A stretch of DNA of 64,000 nucleotides from Hippopus hippopus (GCA_946811185.2 OX328101.1:19018122-19082121); one strand, 5' to 3'; shown: positions 40,695 through 53,820, counted from the first letter of the stretch. Notes: generated from the sequence alone by a model not told the origin. Program-made: numbers and translations.

Positions 40695-41600
40695 AAACTT
40701 TGTTCTAATGGATCATCGAATGACTAGGCCTATATAGACGAAGATAAGATGGAACCATGAAAGGGAATTGACAGGAACTGATCTGTGCCTTTACCAAAAT
40801 GGTCAATCAGTTAACATTTTACGAGTAGATTTCATTAACCCCAGGCTTCTTTTTCCGAAACTTAGTTCATAAATTCCATGCAAAGTGTTTCACTTCGCTT
40901 CAAATGGTCGTCCTATTTGATCATCGAAGGACTAGGCCTATATAGACGAAGATAAGATGGAACCATGAAAAGAATTTGACTGGGACTGATCCGTGACATT
41001 CACAAAAAATGGTTAAATTAAGAAATAATCTTCTTTCTATCGTGGTTTATCGTTCAATAAACCACAGTTGTGAGTTATAAGGCACAATAAATAATCCACT
41101 AGGGCGATAGCCCGAGTGGTTTATTCATTGCGCCTCATAACTCACAACGTGGTTTATTGAACGATAAACCACGATAGAAAGAAGATTATTTCGATTCTAA
41201 CATGACCAACTCTTAATCAAAGGAAAACAAGTTCATATTTAGAGTAAAAACGCGGATGCAGATTATATTCCATTGAATAACTTACTTTCTTACTTATTGT
41301 ATACAGAATGACGTCACTCTACATAGAATAACGTATATTTTACCACGCTTTCTTTGCACTGTGTTTATAGAGCCGAATTCACTTGTCATGTTAGAATAGT
41401 TTATATTTTACGAGTAGATTTCATTCACGCCAGGCTCCTTTGTCCGAAACGTGGTTCATAAATTTCATGCAAGGTGCTTCACTTTGCTTGAACTGGTCGT
41501 TCTTTTGGATCAACAAAGGATAAGGCCAATATAGACGAAATTAGGATTGAACCATAAAAGGGAGTGGACAGGAACTGATCTGTGACCTTTACCAAAATGG
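40695..41600. repeat. about 200-bp direct repeats, the array split by a palindromic insertion
   Basis: The phrases TTTTACGAGTAGATTTCATT, GGCCTATATAGACGAAGATA and ACAGGAACTGATCTGTG recur in three successive units (about 40695-40811 partial, 40812-41009, 41399-41600). A palindromic element sits between units 2 and 3. Confidence 0.8.
41021..41191. mobile_element. palindromic MITE, about 75-bp arms
   Basis: Left arm starts AATAATCTTCTTTCTATCGT, and the right arm ends in its exact complement. The inner parts (TCAATAAACCAC, GTTGTGAGTTAT) face each other with small gaps. Outer TTCTAACATG and CATGTTAGAA at about 41195 and 41386 hint at a larger unit. Confidence 0.88.
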
Positions 41601-41730
41601 CGTTTTCATCGTTTGAAATTGCTTGCCAAACGCCACGAAAATGTTCCCCTCTTTGTTCGAGCAATCCATGTAATCATAGTCGGTGATATCCCACATGGAT
41701 AAAGATATTTATCCTGTCACTTCCGGGTTT

Positions 41731-41780
41731 ACCTGACGGATAACAGGGTGCCGTATATTTTTTTTGTTATCCGTCAGTTG
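41731..41780. repeat. small inverted repeat
   Basis: TGACGGATAACA faces TGTTATCCGTCA across a T-rich loop. Confidence 0.7.
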
Positions 41781-42297
41781 GTCACATGACCGCTAAGTGC
41801 GCACCTGCTGACTGGGACTATTTTCAACCAAGCGTCTTACTGCCGTAATGAAATAATCAATCGCTAGCGAATACTTTTGCTCGTTTAATTATTTAGTCTG
41901 TTATGTTAAAACATATTGTCTTCTTCGCTACAATATTTTTCTGTGGATATACGTCACGTTTGATAATTATGACGTAGCCAATATCATTCATGACGTCATT
42001 ATTGCAGCTGCATATCCAGAGGGTTTTGTAAACACGGTTCTTCATTTTTTAAAGTTTCTCATAGATCTGAGAGAAAGATGTCAATATGTGCCTTATTTCG
42101 AGCGAAATGTTCAATTTAGTCGGATTTTGGATTGTAATTGAGAAAAGGGATAAATAAAACAGACGGTTGGTGTCTTGGATTGGGAAAGTCGATCAGGCTC
42201 GGCTCCGGAAATTTATAAAGGGTACGGTCTTTATCAATGTTTTTTTTTTCGTTTGTTTGTTTTGTTGTGTTCCGTTACAGTGAGTGACAGGATAAAT

Positions 42298-42440
42298 AGA
42301 ATAGATGGTTGGTGTCTTGGATGGGTCAAGTTTATCGGGCTCGGCTCCGAAATTTATCCGGTTCGCCTTCGGCTCACCAGATAAATTCCTCCGCCTTGCC
42401 CGATAAACTTAACCCATCCAAGACACCAACCATCTATTCT
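42298..42440. mobile_element. palindromic MITE; half copy precedes at 42158-42220
   Basis: Arms start AGAATAGATGGTTGGTGTCT and end in the exact complement. The centre CGGTTCGCCTTCGGCTCACC is GC-rich. The half copy shares GACGGTTGGTGTCTTGGATT and GGCTCGGCTCCGGAAATTTA. Confidence 0.85.
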
Positions 42441-44924
42441 CTATATCAGGGATGGAATTTGCTTGCCAGGCGCCATTAAAATGAAAGATTAACTGGTGAG
42501 GTAACCGCGTGAAACGTGTCGCAAAAAAACGTCATAATCAAGTATAATCCAGTATATCGATAATAGGAAAATCCAGACATTTTCAGTGTCAAACAAATCA
42601 CTGCGATATCCAAGATAGAAATATGCTTAGCTTAAAGTGAAAGAATGATATTTTTCTTTTTAATTTCAGCAATAGTTAAACAGTTGACAAAGAAAGCGAA
42701 ACACAAAATTGATGCGGGTTAAATGATAAAATAATATGTGTTGTGTATATCTGTTTTGTCTGTATGCCATTTGTAGTATTTTTAATCAAATTGTCAATTC
42801 TAGTTAAAAATACATGTAAATAATTGATATACAGCTAACTAGATTAAATAAACTCTCTGTCGAAAAAAAAAAAAAATGGGCTCGGAAATATTGCATTGAG
42901 GTTGTTTAAGCTTGTATTGGCTGATTGTATTATTTAGTATAAATCTTAGATCAGACTACAAGCTCTGCAAATGCTTCGACATGATTATGGGCTTAGTGTT
43001 GATTTACTTAAGATAGCATGGCCAAATCCATTAAGTCGTGCTCTGAAGCTTTGATAGAAGTACATTTGTTTGTGGTGTTAACGTCGTTTGCTTTTGCCCC
43101 AACGAGTTTACTAGTCTCAGTACTCTAACGGCAAATTCATTTTTATACATTGTTCTTTCCACACTCATATTTTCAAATTAGGAAAATAGTATTTTGGATA
43201 TTGACATGAGTTTATGTAAATGTAAACTAGACTCATAGTCACAAAATTCCGAAGAAAGTCTACGAGTATAAAGAGTTACAGAAAAAAATGCTACATTATA
43301 TTTCTATAGATTCATTTAGAGCCATTCAGTGAGTGTCTGGAATGAAAAAAAAAAAAAATGTAAATGAAGATTTCGGCTTTTTTATGCTTGTAATTCAGTC
43401 ATATTTCAGTATCACCTCTGACAGTCACCTCGCAAGAGAAATCTGTATTTCGGATGTCAAAGAAGAAAAAGTTTGATTAAAGTTTTCTTTTACGATTATT
43501 ACAGGGTTACTTCAATGGCACACTCTAAAACCGAACCATTACAAGCCTCTTAAATTTTCCATTTGTAAATATAACGTTCGACAAGACAATAATTTAGTTG
43601 GAACTATAGTTCTCATTTAAACTATGTCATGAAAGTGAAAACATAAAATCTACAGTAACTGCGTGGTGCATTTAGAAACAGAAAACATCAGTCAATATTG
43701 AGTTAAGCTAGTCGGTCGTGATGGTGGATTCACCAAGGGAATAAGTCAATGAAAATGTGTTTCCATAATGTAATAACATGCTTGGTAAAGTCATGTATTA
43801 AATCAGGACACATAACACAATGTAGAATAATCATAAATAGGAATCTAGCATAACGTAAGTTGGATAGAAATGTTAGTAATATATGATGTTTAGCATGGAA
43901 TCATTTTACCGCCACAAAGTTTTAGACATAAACTTATAGCTAAAGTTTGCTATGCTGAACTTGCTACGCTTTGCTGGTCATAGTTCTGCCGTGTTTGTAG
44001 CTGTGATGCAGCACTTGGTATTTCTGATACACGACCATTCTGACATCGCATTCGCAATTATGCAAAGATATTGTTACTGAAGTTGGACTGATGTCGCAGC
44101 TTGGAAATACTTTCAAATCAAACAGCAGGAAATCCAGGTTCAAAAGTTGATAATTAGTTACTCATCAAGATAGTTGGAGGCTTTCTACCTGGTGCAGTTC
44201 ATGGACAAGACTCTGATGAAGTTGAAAGAACAAATTAAGAATAGCAACGTAACTTATGATGATCGTCATGCTCCATGCAAGCTAACGCTACAAAGTATTT
44301 AGTCTCTTCTGAGCTGTTCAAGACTCTACAACCATCTATCGCCCTTTACAAAAAGTTTCGAGTCGCAAGCGTAGATATTGTCTTGCTACTGTATTGGGCC
44401 GTAGCGTCGTTCCAGTTCTCATTTTCTTTCATTTACATGCTGTATATCCCGTTACATTTTTAACTTTTTGCCAAATGTAACCTATTGTGATTGTGAGGTT
44501 ACATTGTATAGGCCTACGACAGAAGAGAATTTGAAATTCTAATTAAAAATAAGTTCTCTATTTCAGCTATCGTTTTCGGATGCCAAACTTGGGATTCCTG
44601 GTATATTTCCGTTATCCCTCGGAATATGACAAAATGCGTGTTACTTTACTAATTACGACAATGACCTTGCATATCAATAGGGTAATAAAAAGTAGCCGAA
44701 ATAATGTCAAGTATTATTGGTTATACTTGTAAGCTTGAACCTGTTGCTTTACTTGCTGTAAGCTAGTAAACTTCGGCTGGTAACAGTCTTGTAGATTGTT
44801 TGATCAATATTTCGGTTGACTGTTTCGCTGCCAACTAAGTAGACTTCAATCTTCTCGAAGTTGTAAAAGTATTTTTTCATGGAAACTGAAGATAATTTAG
44901 CTAGGAGTTTACCATCAGATATCG
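42441..44924. other. no gene seen, about 2.5 kb
   Basis: AT-rich sequence with A-runs. No coding region or repeat family was recognised; it may be intronic or intergenic host DNA. Confidence 0.4.
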
Positions 44925-44990
44925 GGCGGTGTAGATCCAAGATCAGACTGCACGTTTTGTGTAGTCTGATATTGATCTATGGCGTCCGCA
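44925..44990. repeat. family B palindrome, two mismatches
   Basis: GATCAGACTGCACG faces GTAGTCTGATATTGATC. Confidence 0.8.
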
Positions 44991-46029
44991 AAAGCTATCC
45001 AAGGCGGCACGAGTTAACTGTCAGAAGTTTCTTTTGTTTCATTCCAAAAAAGGCTTTTCTGGTCGTTTCCTGTTCAGGAATCTTTTTCAATGAATTTCTT
45101 CAAAAGTTTAAAGTATTGTATCGTATTGTTTCGTTTCATGTAGTTTACCAGCTGTTCTAAAAGCCACAATTACACAGGTAATCTTAGTTATTTGCCATTA
45201 ACCTTTCACAAAACAACCTTTTGTTTTTACGACTCTGATGAAGAAGGCTAAAAGTGTCTCTATATAAAGGCAAATTATAGATTGTTTTGAGTTGTAATCT
45301 ACCACTATGCTAACAGTCAATAACTTTGATTTAGTCGGCGACTCAAACTTAAGGCCACGCTTAAGAAAAAGCTCTTTCCACTTTAAACTGCTCGTTGGCA
45401 CTAGATCATTTATTACTATTTTTTTCTAAAAGAAAAACAATATTTTATCTATGATCTAGACTTGCCTAAACGACATATGTTTTTTACAACGCTCTTCTAA
45501 ATTTTTCCTCCTTTTCTCAAACTATTCAGGAATTTCGTATTTATTTCAATATGAAAGAATGGAATCTCAAAATATTATTATTTTGAAACTGCAAGCATTA
45601 GAAACGTTAGAGATCTTTTGCAAGGAAAACAGGAACGAACCAGACATCACATAAAATATGACGTCACTTTAATCGGGATTTATCGGCACTTTAGGTTTCT
45701 TTAACGGTTAACAGTACATTCCTTACGGTCGAAATCGATCTGATAGAATCGTCTGTAGAACACTATAGGCTCACCAAAATTCTTCCTTCATTTCCCCATT
45801 CATGTACACAATGTGAAGTTGATGAAGGCTAAATAGTTAAAAATCCCGAAAAATGAAGGCAGTAGGCATCTCAAATATTCATACAGAGCATGCCTGTTTT
45901 TTTTTTTCTTGCCGTCCTTGCCGTTATATTTCATAGAAAAGTGGACAGGGAGATCCAAGAACGACGCATTCTGATTTAAGTCTAGACGGGCCTTAGAACT
46001 TTTTTGGCTTCCACCAGTTTTCCAAGAAT
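44991..46029. other. no gene seen; decayed family A unit near 45195-45420
   Basis: TTAACCTTTCACAAAACAAC and ACGACTCTGATGAAGAAGGC near 45197 match the left arm of family A, without the hairpin. The rest is unassigned. Confidence 0.4.
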
Positions 46030-46230
46030 CAACCCTTATCCTACTGAGTAAGTATAATGAAACTTTAAAGCCGATAGTATAAACGCAAATTTTGCTGTTT
46101 CAAAAGTAGTTTTGGGGAAAGATATCTGCATATCGGACAGTGTGGATCCAAGATCAGACTGCACGTTCTGTGCAGTCTGATCTTGATCTACACTGTCCGC
46201 TAAAGGTCCTTGAGTCGCGCTAAGCTATGT
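46030..46230. mobile_element. family B element, right end decayed
   Basis: Starts CAACCCTTATCCTACTGAGT; palindrome at 46134-46199 with perfect GATCAGACTGCACG arms. Confidence 0.88.
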
Positions 46231-46506
46231 AATGGGATATGCTGGCAAAAAGAAGCTGTCAAAATTCATTTTATAGTTTGTTACGGATGAATGTGTCCAT
46301 ATTTTTTTTTCTGTTAGATACCTACTTTCGTAGTGTGGTCTCTCTTTACTGATTTGACTGGATAAAAATTAAACCATGTTTGATTGCTGAAGATACAGTT
46401 ACAGTTTAGCTCTTTACGACCAAGTAAATGATTAACACTTTTTTCATTGGCTATAAATACAGTTTCACTGCAACATGAAGAGACAGTTTGGGAGAAAGTG
46501 GAGGAA

Positions 46507-46566
46507 AATGTAGATCAGACATCAGACTGCACGTTCTGTCAGTCTGATCTTGATCTACACTGTCCA
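46507..46566. repeat. family B palindrome, shortened
   Basis: ATCAGACTGCACG faces CAGTCTGATCTTGATCTACAC, with several bases lost from the left arm. Confidence 0.8.
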
Positions 46567-46796
46567 CAGAAGCTTCTGGTGTCGTTTACAGTTAGGAATG
46601 AGTTAAATAAACTAGCTTTAGGTCATACCTTGGCATGAAATAGCGAATGTTGTACATCCGAGATTTAGAATGCAAGTTTTGTGCATTTTAATCTTGGTCA
46701 ACGACAGCAATGGCTGCCCTATGTCTTCTATGGCGGTGAAAAGCTGAGATTCGAATCTAATCCTTAATTCTTTTTCATAAAAAATTTTCATTCGGT

Positions 46797-46966
46797 CTTA
46801 AATGAGATGCACTGCGCATGCGCGGATCGGTGCTAGCTAAATGGCAGAAGTTTTGACAAGACTTCAGAGTTGGCTACAAAAATTAGTAGCTTACACTGAA
46901 GTCTTGTCAGAACTTCCGCCATTACGCAAGCACTGATCCGAGCCTGCGCATTGCATCTCATTTAAG
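46797..46966. mobile_element. palindromic MITE, single copy
   Basis: CTTAAATGAGATGCACTGCG and AAGTTTTGACAAGACTTCAG face their near-complements. The TTTAAG end mirrors the CTTAAA start. Confidence 0.85.
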
Positions 46967-47171
46967 CCCTCACTCAATTCTTTACTCAAAGAATTGAAAT
47001 CAAACATCGACTTTAACATTTTCTCAAATCTGGAACCAGAAATATGCCTGTGGTTGTAAACTAAGGTTCTTAAAATGTAGATGAATCTAAAAGCAATCGA
47101 TCATAAATACATCTCAGCAGGATCAAGGTTGGCTATATTTACATTTGCTATAGTGGTACCAACTTCGGGTG

Positions 47172-47245
47172 CTTTGTCGGAAGTGTAGATCAAGATCGAG
47201 CTGCATAGTACATGCAACCTGAACTCTATATTGTTACACTTTCCA
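47172..47245. repeat. family B palindrome, strongly decayed
   Basis: GTGTAGATCAAGATCGAGCTGC faces only a partial complement. Confidence 0.5.
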
Positions 47246-47882
47246 AAGATATCACCACAAAAAAAACCCCAAAAAACTGAAAAGTTCAATATTTGATTCG
47301 TTTTAAATGATTGTAGAGCAATCTGAAGGATACCGTTTCAGTCCTCGGTCATGTCACAGAACCTTTGTAATTTTGTAATTATTTCGCAATAATAGGCTTT
47401 GTGAGTTTGAAAGGACAGGACATGTGTGTTAATAAGATAGAATTGCATTTGAATGTAACACTGGAAACAAGACCCACGCTTTACGCATTTGTTATTTCCT
47501 GTTTCACCATCGTTTGCGTTGAATGAAAATTGATTTCCATAAATTGCTGCGAAAGTTTTTATTAAAGCGTGAAGGGCACTTTGATGGAATATTGAAGTAA
47601 TTCAATGGTTTTGCTGCAAGTCAACATGTATTGAAAAGAAATAACACAAGAACATCACCTTCTCTCACATACCTTTATCTTAAGAGCTGACAACCACTGA
47701 AATTATCAACTTCTTGGAACGCGTACCAGAAACTTTCAAAGAAGCAGAAATACAGATCTGACAAATATAAATTATAGATATGAATTCAAAGTGAAGTCAA
47801 AAGATCAATCATTCAGTACTTCATTTTTTGCCGGGGTGTTGATATTGTTAACTATTAGGCTGCTAAACGCGACACGAGGACC

Positions 47883-47955
47883 TTTTGCGGACAGTGTAGA
47901 TTAAGATCAGACTGCACTGAACGTGCAGTCTGATCTTAGATCTACACTATCCGAT
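47883..47955. repeat. family B palindrome
   Basis: Perfect inner arms AAGATCAGACTGCAC and GTGCAGTCTGATCTT with a short TGAAC-type centre. Confidence 0.88.
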
Positions 47956-48225
47956 AAATAGATATTTCTCCCCAAAAATGAATTTGAAATAGCAGCATTT
48001 GGGTTTGTACTGTCGCCTTGAAGGTATCATTCATTTTATTCAGCAGGATAAAAAACAAACTGTTGATTCGATTTGGAGCTGACAAACATTTATTTTCATG
48101 ATAAAGATACAGCAAAAAATTATCAATGTCGACCATCCGCCTGCAAATAAACAACGACCACGTGGTCCGTACGTTTGGACAGTTTCAAGAACAATTTTAG
48201 CTTGGATTATACATACGAGCGTATA

Positions 48226-48488
48226 TACTCAGCGTCAATGAAAAGTCACCAGGTAAGAGACGAAAAGAAAGTGAACCTTGGATAGTTTGCCTTCAGAAAA
48301 TTGATTAGAATTCATTTTTGCACGTGCAAATAAAGATGGATTACTCAGATGTGCAAGCACGTGAAATTTGTCAGATACGGGTCGGAAATGAGTATGATAA
48401 CGTTCAACATAATTGAAAAGTTCTCTCTTGTGGCAAGTTGAAAATTATTCAACTTTAGTACCTGGTGACTTTTCATTGACGGTGAGTA
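48226..48488. mobile_element. Tc1/mariner-type MITE, 263 bp
   Basis: Terminal repeats of about 28 bp: TACTCAGCGTCAATGAAAAG at the left and CTTTTCATTGACGGTGAGTA at the right, flanked by TA. The interior (about 200 bp) has no coding capacity. Confidence 0.85.
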
Positions 48489-48855
48489 CTACTGCTACTT
48501 TGTAATGTCATTAAATGTACGTACATTTCTTGGTCCGGCTCACAATTTAGTTTCGCCTATTCTCTTAAAGTAATCTACAACGTTTTAGCGTCTTCTTTGA
48601 TTCGTTTAGTATTTCAAATATGTTTTTTGGTCCTTCTAGATAAAAATAGAAAGACAAGTATGTTCTTGCTCTGGGAAAAAAAAATGCTTTGAAGTCTTAA
48701 TTACTGAGAATTTTCAGGATGGAAGGGTGAAGAATAGTTTGTTTTCAGTCAGGCAAAAACGGGGAAGAATGATAGGCTACAGGGTTGGAAAAGAAGTTAA
48801 AGGCTACAAGACATAGCCTCGTTGCAGACTGCGTAAGGAAAACGTTTTTTTCATA

Positions 48856-49067
48856 TTAACCCCTATCCTCCTAAACAAGTGAAATGAAACTTTCAAGCCG
48901 ATAGTAAAACCCTAAATTTTGCTGTTTCAAAGGTATATTTGGTAGGAAAGATATCTCCTTATCGGACAGAGTAGATCCAAGATCAGACTGCACGTTCTGT
49001 GCAGTCTGATCTTGATCTACACTGTCTGCAAAAGGTCCGTGAGTTGCGCTTATCAGCCTAAGGGTAA
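48856..49067. mobile_element. family B element, near full length
   Basis: TTAACCCCTATCCTCC at the left and CAGCCTAAGGGTAAA at the right; palindrome at 48962-49029 with perfect arms. Confidence 0.9.
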
Positions 49068-49186
49068 AAGTCTGCATCTATGACGCAACTTTAGTGCATT
49101 TTAGTTAGAATAAGGCACAAGAATGCTGCTGTTTGCCACTGGTACTAAACTGTACCTTGAATGTAGGATTGCACAGCAATGGAAGT

Positions 49187-49363
49187 TATAGAGGATATTT
49201 GTCTTTTTCGGTGAAAGATCGATATTTTATTTCATCGAGTGAACATCATCGGTAATATTTTTACGACTGGCGCAGCCACGAGTGAAAATATTACCGATAA
49301 TGTTCACGAGATGAAATAAATTTCAATCTTTAACCGAAAAAAAAAAGAAAACACAAATATTCT
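49187..49363. mobile_element. palindromic MITE family F, copy 1
   Basis: Arms include TATTTCATCGAGTGAACATC and the complement with small differences. A second copy lies at 55490-55663. Confidence 0.88.
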
Positions 49364-49881
49364 ATTTATTTCATGCTTTTAACCCCTTTTTTGTTGGGAT
49401 TTTCATCAAAATCCAGCAGAGTTGTTTACGGTAATTCCCCATGGCGTACCCCCTCCACATAACAACGCATTACAGTATTACGTAAAGCGCAAAATATGTA
49501 GTGTAAATGCACTTGAATTACGTCATATTTCCGTCTTGTTGAATGACACGCGCTGTTTACTTAGGTAACTCCTGCGCGGAAACTAGTGTTTCCCCCTTCA
49601 ATTGAAGAGTTAGAAAATATGACATCGGTATTTTTCAAGGGTCGTAACCATGAAATATCAAACTATATTTCACCATTATTTCTTGATAAACTACTGAAAA
49701 GCATGAAATATGTAGAGTAATCTTATAATCTGAGATTTTGCATCCAATTAGTAACCACAGAAAAAGAAAATGTTTTATAAACACTACTTTTGTACTTAGA
49801 AAGTGTAGGTGTTAGCAGCCAATTTGAAGGATTCTCATCAGTAAACTTTTCATCTTGTAGTTATCATTATTTCTGCTTTAT
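49364..49881. other. no gene seen
   Basis: AT-rich unique sequence with no recognised feature. Confidence 0.4.
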
Positions 49882-50092
49882 GGATAGGGCACCCCAATGG
49901 GATTCGTGTAACATCGCCTTTCAACGCCAAATTGGTACGGATTCGGCTAAGACTCGGGTAATCCGTGATCGATGAGGAGAAGCGGCGTCTATCGGCCAAT
50001 CGATTGCGGATTACCCGAGTCTTAGCCGAATCCGTACGTATTTTCGGCGATGAAAGGCGATGTTACATGAATCCCATTTGGGTGCCCTATCC
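49882..50092. mobile_element. palindromic MITE, single copy
   Basis: Starts GGATAGGGCACCCCAATGGG and ends in the near-complement. Inner arms ACGGATTCGGCTAAGACTCG and complement are perfect, with a GC-rich centre. Confidence 0.9.
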
Positions 50093-50115
50093 TTAAATTC
50101 TCAGAATTTCTGCAT

Positions 50116-50332
50116 TAACCCTGTACTCAAAGAATTCTTATTTTCAACGACCCTGATGAAGAAAACGTGGTGATTAAAGGGGTAAACGCTGGTAACCAGC
50201 ATTCTCTCCTTTTCCTGTCATGTTTTCTCATCATCCAAAGACAAAGCTAATTATTGAGCCGCATTTAATTGGTCGTCTGCAAACGCGTTCAATTTGTACT
50301 TATTTAAAATCTTGCCGTCTGGTTAAGAGTTA
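50116..50332. mobile_element. family A element with hairpin at 50160-50227
   Basis: Starts TTAACCCTGTACTCAAAGAA and ends GGTTAAGAGTTAAG. The hairpin keeps GCTGGTAACCAGC in the centre, with a decayed left arm. Confidence 0.85.
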
Positions 50333-50748
50333 AGGTCCCAACAGACTATGGTACTGAACGCATGGCAATAAAAACACGTTAAAAGAAAAGCCGATAGCTA
50401 GACAGTTCAAACGGTCCAACTCCGTCTGAACAGAGACTTGTCATGCAACAATATAGATCGTTAGATAATCTAGCCCCCAAGGATTGTATCATGTCACCTC
50501 CGTCTTTCAAATTTTCTCAAAACATCAGGGAGTTCTCGAATAATTCTCCACTCAAGAGGACAAACTAGTCTGGATTAACTTTTAATGGTCTGTAGTTTGT
50601 CTACGTTTGCAAAGTTAGAGAAAGATAATCACAGAAAATGAATAAGCTTAGCTGTATTCCTCAGTCTGTTCTGACTACAAAATAAATCTCTTGACATCAA
50701 CTTTTGCTGCCAGTTACTCATTTTAGATCAAGTTCAACTAATTGAAAT
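50333..50748. other. no gene seen
   Basis: AT-rich unique sequence. Confidence 0.4.
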
Positions 50749-50992
50749 AAGCTATGCTCTGGCAAAACGGGGCTTAATGCATCTCCGTGATGCATGTTAC
50801 CGTGCATGTCATCATATGTTCATGGATTCATTAAACCGATTAAATAATGAGGTAGACTGGTCCTTTGACATACAGAAAATTGACCGATAGCGGAAAGTTT
50901 CGGCCCAGGTCAGTCTGCGCGGAATGCGCAGGCCGACCTGGATCGATAGTTTTCGCAGATGCATTAAGCCCCTTTTTCACAGAGCATGGCTA
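50749..50992. mobile_element. family C MITE, near full length
   Basis: Starts AGCTATGCTCTGGCAAAACG and ends GCCCCTTTTTCACAGAGCATGG. The central palindrome CCCAGGTCAGTCTGCGC faces GCGCAGGCCGACCTGG. Confidence 0.9.
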
Positions 50993-51523
50993 AAATTTAT
51001 TGCCCTGCATGAGTGTGCTCGGGACCCTTTTTTTTTGGTTAAAGTAATTCTGATAGCTGACGAAACAAATATTACACAATACATTTCAGATGACTCGAAA
51101 TATAAAACGTTCTCATGTTTTCACAAAACTAATTGATAGACAATTAGTACTCTGTAAAACTCGATTTCACTGACATGTTCCACTGTTTAAACAACTTCGT
51201 CCAAAGTAAATCATCGAAACGGATATCGTGGGCTGGGATCGATCGGTTATTTTCCTTTTTTATCATCCATGTTTTATTTAACTTGATTTGTTTGTAGAAT
51301 CTTAGTTTGAAAAATCAATGACTGAAATATTGTGAATTTAGCAAAAATGTGTTAAAGCATTTTTACGTAACAGAACTATTGTATCATGCAGTCACCCTGA
51401 AGATCCATTTGATATCGAAAGTGCAGTCTGTTCTGGGTCAACACTATCCGTTTTTCTGAGACAAATCTAGCTGATACGAGTTCTGAAGCTGCGGTATTCT
51501 TGTCTATCCTGCCGTTAGAAATG
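50993..51523. other. no gene seen
   Basis: AT-rich unique sequence. Confidence 0.4.
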
Positions 51524-51764
51524 TGCCATAGTTTGTGCAAAGGGGACCCAATACATCTGCAAAAAGTATCGACTCATGTCAGCCTGCGCAGTCCGCGCAG
51601 GCTGACATAGATCGAAGCTTTTTGATTTGCTCAATTTTCTGCGTGTCAAAAGGACCATTCTACCTAATCATGCAGTCAGTTGGATTTTATGGATCCATAA
51701 TAGTGCGATGATTTGCTTGGAACAATGCATCACAGAGATGCATTAACTTTTCACACAGCATGGT
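51524..51764. mobile_element. family C MITE, near full length
   Basis: Starts GCCATAGTTTGTGCAAAGGG. The central palindrome is CATGTCAGCCTGCGCAGTCC facing GCGCAGGCTGACATAG. Right end CTTTTCACACAGCATGG. Confidence 0.9.
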
Positions 51765-52370
51765 TCAAGTATATATTCTATTGAAATATAATACTGAAAA
51801 GAATGGCGGCATTTTTTCAAACGACCCGTTTGATGTTCACTGTATGGAATCATTAATGGCTGCTGAGGAAAGAATGTTTTCCTTGTCAATTTTCAAACTA
51901 AATACCTGACCTTTACTCCAAACTGGGACACAAAGAGAAGAGACATCAATCAAGGAATCTTTTTCTCTTGCCTCGGTTTTTTAATGAAAACGCCATTATT
52001 TGGCATATAACGACAGTCGTTACAGGGAACAAAAAAGTGTGTTAATGACTTATAAAAATCATTTCGGAGTGAATGCTAGCAAAAGGGAACACAATATAAC
52101 GATAACAAAGAAACGACAATCACCGTCAAAACTGGTTTATGTGTGGGCGTCTAAAATTGTTTGCCTCCGTGATTCCACGTTGTATCGCAAATTGACAGAA
52201 AGGTTATGTTTAAGTTTACTCTCCATGTCAAGTTTCTGAACATTAAGAATAAAGCAGCTATCACAGCCCTTGTAGAATGAGGCATGTTCTAAGCTGCTTA
52301 AATTCAAGGTCTGTACTCACCAACCACTCTGAAGAACATTCTTTGCCTTATTCTCAAGAATGTTCTAACA
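51765..52370. other. no gene seen
   Basis: AT-rich unique sequence. Confidence 0.4.
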
Positions 52371-52440
52371 CTGAAAGTAACACAACCTCTGATTGGCTAA
52401 ACTAAATGGTTTAGCCAATCAGTGGTTGTGTTACTTTCTA
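52371..52440. repeat. hairpin with 30-bp arms
   Basis: GAAAGTAACACAACCTCTGA and TTGGCTAAAC face GTTTAGCCAA and TCAGTGGTTGTGTTACTTTC, with one mismatch. A related half copy lies near 3265-3300. Confidence 0.88.
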
Positions 52441-53820
52441 AATTTATAATTAAACCAAAAATGTTGGTGAATACCGAACTGGTGTCCAGTATAAGCGCAA
52501 ATATGGTCCATTTGCATCCTATGTCGTTTTCTATTTAATCACAGAATGCTGCAGGGCATCGTTCCTTGATATTGATAGAGTGTACTAATGAAATCGATCC
52601 TGTTATGACAAAAAACCCGCAATATTTGAATACTGAACGCAGCATCGCTACATTTTTTGTTTGTACAGTTTCATGTGTTTTTTTTTTTTAAACAAACTGT
52701 TAACCTACTTCATGTATGCATCTGTCAATATGTAGTTTACTGATGGACAAATATCAAATTTGAAACCTAAGTATACAGGTGGCTTTCACATCACTGAAAG
52801 GTTTTGACTTGTAGCATATAGAGTGGTTTGCAGACGGTGTAGATCTACCACCATACTCCATAGAATTGCTCATTTCAGTCATAATGACATGGTTCAAACT
52901 CCGTGCGCATAAGTTTCATGTACTTGGGTCTGTTTATCTACAACTTATATGACTTACATACATGTAGCTGTTTAAATGTTAGGCTTTTGCTTTTCCCAGT
53001 TTTCGGCCTAATGTGGAGATCTTGAAATTAAAAGAATTTCGATGTGAAGGTCAATAAAAAAAAAATCTCCCTTGAATGTAAGTCAGTGCTGACATCTGCA
53101 AATAATTTGCAACCAAGCAGTCTTCAACGCAGACATTTATTTCATACAATATTATGGTTTGTTATCCCGATTGTGGGCCTTCTCACGAAACAGATTTGTT
53201 GCTGTAAGTGTTCCAAGGGAATCGTGAAAATGTGTGGGCGGTTTTAGATCATTTATTCCTTCTGTTTTACCGTCACACTATATGGACTATATCTGGTTTT
53301 ACAGTGCACTCGCTGGAACCATTATAAGTTCCCAGCTTCCAATAAAAGACACCAATAGGTTTATTGTGTTTTCTATAAAACGAAGTAGCTGTAGGTGTTG
53401 TTATGAATGCTTTCATCAACAATCACCATACAAGTCGCTAAACCCTTATAATGCCGAGTATGGCAATAGGTTATATCTGAAGACAGTTTAGATTAAGACC
53501 AGAGTACACAAAGTGGTGCTGTCCGATCTTGAATCTATTTAGTTCTGTATTCTTTCGGAAAACCCAGAAAAAAGTCTGAAAAATGTATTTCAAAAAATGG
53601 ATCTTTTACTGAATGGTTTTTTTTTTGCCAAAAGGGTGAATTGATTTTACTGTGAGATAAAAAGAATCAGTTAGGTTTTTATACTGTTTCAATGGTACAT
53701 GTACTTCTATTTGCTAAGCAGACAAAGTACTAGTGAAATACAGTCTAGTTCAAAGAACTAGCTCTTTAATCACAGTACGGGACAAAATTTAGCAGTTGTT
53801 CCTTGGATAGTACTTTGATG
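52441..53820. other. no gene seen; decayed family B palindrome at about 53488-53545
   Basis: GATTAAGACCAGAGTACACA faces CTGTCCGATCTTGAATC weakly. The rest is unassigned. Confidence 0.4.
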
